7,034 nt of DNA from Muribaculaceae bacterium. GTDB taxonomy: Bacteria > Bacteroidota > Bacteroidia > Bacteroidales > Muribaculaceae. This document shows, in pieces, positions 4,678-7,034 of this stretch. Every line of letters starts with the position of its first letter. Within the stretch, counting starts at the first letter, position 1. The position numbers were made by a program, and so were the translations under genes. The notes under the pieces were generated by a model. It did no database searches. It saw nothing but the letters and a program-made list of their open reading frames with translations, and was not told where the DNA came from. The DNA lies in assembly GCA_029052265.1 (NCBI GenBank), contig JAIDJJ010000422.1, forward strand, positions 1-7,034, written 5' to 3'.

Positions 4678-6885
4678 ATGAGAAAACTGACCTTAATATC
4701 ATTGTTGGCGCTTTCTGCCGGCGGATTTTTGCCGGCGGTTGCCGAGACCGTTCATGTGTCTACACCTAAGACTTCGCTTGTGCTTGACGCGGAAAAGGGA
4801 GAACCCCTGAAGTTTCTGTACTATGGCAACGCATTGGGAGAGACAGATCTCGGCAATGTCCTTTCATCAGGCAATAAAGTTTTCAGTGCTTATCCGGTAT
4901 ACGGATTGTGGCCTGAGAAGGAGGCGGCGATGAGTGCCGTACATTCCGATGGCAACATGACTCTCGATATGGCGGTGACAGATGTTAAAACCACGACGGA
5001 AGCTAACGGGGCGAAGGTTACAACCGTGACCATGGCAGACAAGGTTTATCCGTTTTATGTGGATGTGAATTACCGTACTTATCCGGGCAGTGATGTGATC
5101 GAGACATGGACTGTAACGAGCCATGACGAGAAGAAGCCTGTGGAACTCACCCGATTCATGTCCGGCTATCTCCCTATAAGGCGTAGCGATGTGCATGTGT
5201 CGCAGCTTTATGGATCCTGGGCAAACGAAGGAAAGGTGGAGGAAGCTCCGTTGCCACACAATCTTAAAGTGATAAAGAATAAGGACGGGGTACGCAATTC
5301 CCACACGTCGCATGCAGAAGTGATGATCTCGCTCGACGGCAAAGGTCAGGAACAGACCGGTCGGGTGATCGGGGCGGCTCTATGCTATGGCGGAAACTAT
5401 AAACTGATGTTTGATACCGATGACAGCAACCATCATCATTTTTTCGCAGGCATGAATGAGGAAAATTCTTCTTATAATCTTAAGAAGGGTGAAAAATTCG
5501 AGACTCCCGCACTTGCGCTGACCTATTCTGAGGAAGGGCTCGGGGGTGTGAGCCGCAATTTTCACAAATGGGGCAGAGACTATCGTCTTGCCAATGGCGA
5601 CAAACTTCGCAAAGTGCTTCTAAATAGTTGGGAAGGGGTTTATTTCGATATAAACGAAACCGGAATGAACCAGATGATGAAGGATATAGCCGACATGGGT
5701 GGTGAACTTTTCGTGATGGACGACGGATGGTTCGGTGTGAAGTACCCGCGCAACAACGATTCCACATCGCTTGGCGACTGGACGGTAGACACCACCAAAC
5801 TTCCCAAAGGGATAAAAGGATTATGCAATACAGCCGACAGCCTGGGAATCCGTTTCGGTATCTGGATAGAGCCGGAAATGACAAATTCCAAATCGGAACT
5901 CTTTGAGAAGCATCCCGAATATGTGATAAAGGCATCTAACCGTGATGCTATCGAAGGAAGAGGCGGAACTCAGCTTGTGCTTGACCTTGCGAATCCCAAG
6001 GTGCAGGATCTTGTGTTTAGTGTGGTCGACACACTGATGACCAATTATCCCGAAATCGATTATATCAAATGGGATGCCAACGCTCCGGTCATGAACCATG
6101 GGTCGCAGTATCAGACAGCCGACAACCAGAGCCACCTATATATAGATTATCATAAAGGATTGGAAAATACGCTTAAAAGGATAAGGGAGAAATATCCCGA
6201 ACTGACCATACAGGCTTGTGCGAGCGGAGGTGGCAGGGCTAACTGGGGAATACTTCCATATTTTGATGAATTCTGGGTTAGCGACAACACAGATGCCCTC
6301 CAGAGAATATATATGCAGTGGGGCACAAGTTATTTTTTCCCTGCAATCGCCATGGCTTCGCATATATCGGCATCACCGAATCACCAGACCAACCGTATCG
6401 TACCTTTGAAATTCCGTACTGATGTGGCGATGAGCGGCAGGCTTGGCATGGAGATTCAGCCCAAAAACATGACACCGGAAGAAAAAGATCAGACCCGTAA
6501 GGCAATCGCCGATTATAAGAAGATACGTCCGATTGTGCAACAGGGCGACCTCTACCGTATTCTTTCTCCATATGAGCATAAAGGGGCGGCATCACTGATG
6601 TATGTGGCGCCTGACAAAAAGGATGCGGTATATTATTGGTGGAAGACAGAGCAGTTTGTAAATCAGCAATTGCCACGTGTGGTCATGGCGGGGCTTGATC
6701 CTGACAGACTCTATACCGTGACAGAGCTCAACCGGATAGACAATGTCCCGCTTCCATTCGAGGGGAAGACTTTTACCGGCAGATATCTTATGTCGAACGG
6801 GCTTGAGATGCCATTGAGTCATAATGTGGACTGGAACAAACGCAATGATTATGCATCGCGCATATTAATGCTTCATTCAAATTGA
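4678..6885 (+). CDS. Secreted GH36 alpha-galactosidase
   Basis: A 735-residue retaining alpha-galactosidase that should remove terminal alpha-galactose, here most likely the alpha-1,6 branches of galactomannan or of raffinose-type sugars. Residues 1-22 are a signal peptide (MRKLTLISLL start, cleavage after AVA), and no lipobox is present. The N-terminal beta-sandwich covers about 24-290, the (beta/alpha)8 catalytic domain about 310-630, and the C-terminal beta domain the rest. Motifs seen are MDDGWFG (347-353), GIWIEPEM (394-401), YIKWDAN with nucleophile D466, CASGGGR (514-520), and WVSDNTD with acid/base D536. The 70-residue gap between the catalytic Asp residues is normal for GH36. KWDAN replaces the more common KWDMN(R), which may affect the active-site rim. 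Length fits full-length GH36, with no truncation. The ATG at 4678 starts the signal peptide directly. The enzyme probably acts in the periplasm before or after import of mannan fragments. Confidence 0.95.
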   Translation: MRKLTLISLLALSAGGFLPAVAETVHVSTPKTSLVLDAEKGEPLKFLYYGNALGETDLGNVLSSGNKVFSAYPVYGLWPEKEAAMSAVHSDGNMTLDMAVTDVKTTTEANGAKVTTVTMADKVYPFYVDVNYRTYPGSDVIETWTVTSHDEKKPVELTRFMSGYLPIRRSDVHVSQLYGSWANEGKVEEAPLPHNLKVIKNKDGVRNSHTSHAEVMISLDGKGQEQTGRVIGAALCYGGNYKLMFDTDDSNHHHFFAGMNEENSSYNLKKGEKFETPALALTYSEEGLGGVSRNFHKWGRDYRLANGDKLRKVLLNSWEGVYFDINETGMNQMMKDIADMGGELFVMDDGWFGVKYPRNNDSTSLGDWTVDTTKLPKGIKGLCNTADSLGIRFGIWIEPEMTNSKSELFEKHPEYVIKASNRDAIEGRGGTQLVLDLANPKVQDLVFSVVDTLMTNYPEIDYIKWDANAPVMNHGSQYQTADNQSHLYIDYHKGLENTLKRIREKYPELTIQACASGGGRANWGILPYFDEFWVSDNTDALQRIYMQWGTSYFFPAIAMASHISASPNHQTNRIVPLKFRTDVAMSGRLGMEIQPKNMTPEEKDQTRKAIADYKKIRPIVQQGDLYRILSPYEHKGAASLMYVAPDKKDAVYYWWKTEQFVNQQLPRVVMAGLDPDRLYTVTELNRIDNVPLPFEGKTFTGRYLMSNGLEMPLSHNVDWNKRNDYASRILMLHSN

Positions 6886-6926
6886 TGTAAAAATATATTA
6901 TGTGGAATGAAGCCGTGAAGTGCTTC

Positions 6927-6982
6927 GTGAAAAACGATATCGCCTTTCTCTTTATGGCGGGTAAGGCGGTATCGTTTTTCAT
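6927..6982 (+). terminator. Strong hairpin terminator after the alpha-galactosidase gene
   Basis: GAAAAACGATATCGCC (6929-6944) pairs with GGCGGTATCGTTTTTC (6965-6980) over 16 bp with a single G-U wobble. One further A-U and one G-U pair sit outside it, and the loop is 20 nt. The A-run on one arm and T-run on the other make it suited to act in both directions. It lies 41 bp after the stop codon and is the clearest terminator in the window. A smaller hairpin, GAAGC/GCTTC (6909-6926), lies just before it. Confidence 0.8.
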
Positions 6983-7034
6983 AAAATATGGAGGGATTGG
7001 TTTTGTGGGAAGATAAAAACAAATTAAAATTGGA

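Noticed and set aside
4623..4769. Small leader ORF (48 codons) overlapping the alpha-galactosidase start in another frame
   Set aside because: It starts upstream of the predicted transcription start near 4653 and its product looks random, so it is unlikely to be translated.
4867..5313. 148-residue minus-strand ORF
   Set aside because: It is antisense to the alpha-galactosidase N-terminal domain, with a His- and Arg-rich composition typical of shadow frames and no domain.

Overview
This window looks like a polysaccharide-utilisation segment of a Bacteroidales genome (Bacteroides, Prevotella or Muribaculaceae type; the exact family cannot be resolved by eye). The reasons are the Bacteroidetes-style promoters (TTTG, 19 bp, TAnnTTTG), the lack of Shine-Dalgarno sequences before the starts, AT-rich spacers, and Bacteroidetes-like secreted glycosidases. 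It holds four genes. On the minus strand, in transcription order, they are an AraC-family regulator (3395-4282), a secreted SGNH/sialate O-acetylesterase-family carbohydrate esterase (1602-3041) and a secreted GH5 endo-beta-1,4-mannanase (108-1421). On the plus strand, divergent from the regulator, is a secreted GH36 alpha-galactosidase (4678-6885) with a strong hairpin terminator.

Together the enzymes fit decorated beta-mannan (galactomannan or acetylated galactoglucomannan). The esterase would remove O-acetyl groups, the alpha-galactosidase would remove alpha-1,6-galactosyl branches, and the mannanase would cut the backbone. The AraC protein, with an N-terminal cupin-like half, is the likely local sugar-responsive regulator. 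No SusC/SusD pair, transporter, mannosidase, epimerase or GH130 phosphorylase lies in the window, so uptake and later steps must be elsewhere.

The spacers are the unusual part. Three groups of 7-bp tandem repeats lie at or near the 3' ends of the three minus-strand genes (36-63, 1583-1603, 3261-3394). The esterase-mannanase gap carries four 10-bp repeats followed by four 9-bp repeats. These make a 133-nt stretch with no G in the mannanase mRNA leader, a 43-nt homopurine/homopyrimidine tract, and a G-quadruplex motif on the template strand. The 395-bp divergent control region (4283-4677) contains a TCCACA/TGTGGA dyad and -7 boxes for both directions. The 347-bp gap upstream of the esterase contains its promoter, a small hairpin, a GC-rich 10-bp palindrome and the long heptamer array.

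The enzymes belong to known families. The candidates for something undescribed are the intergenic repeat architecture and the regulatory motifs.
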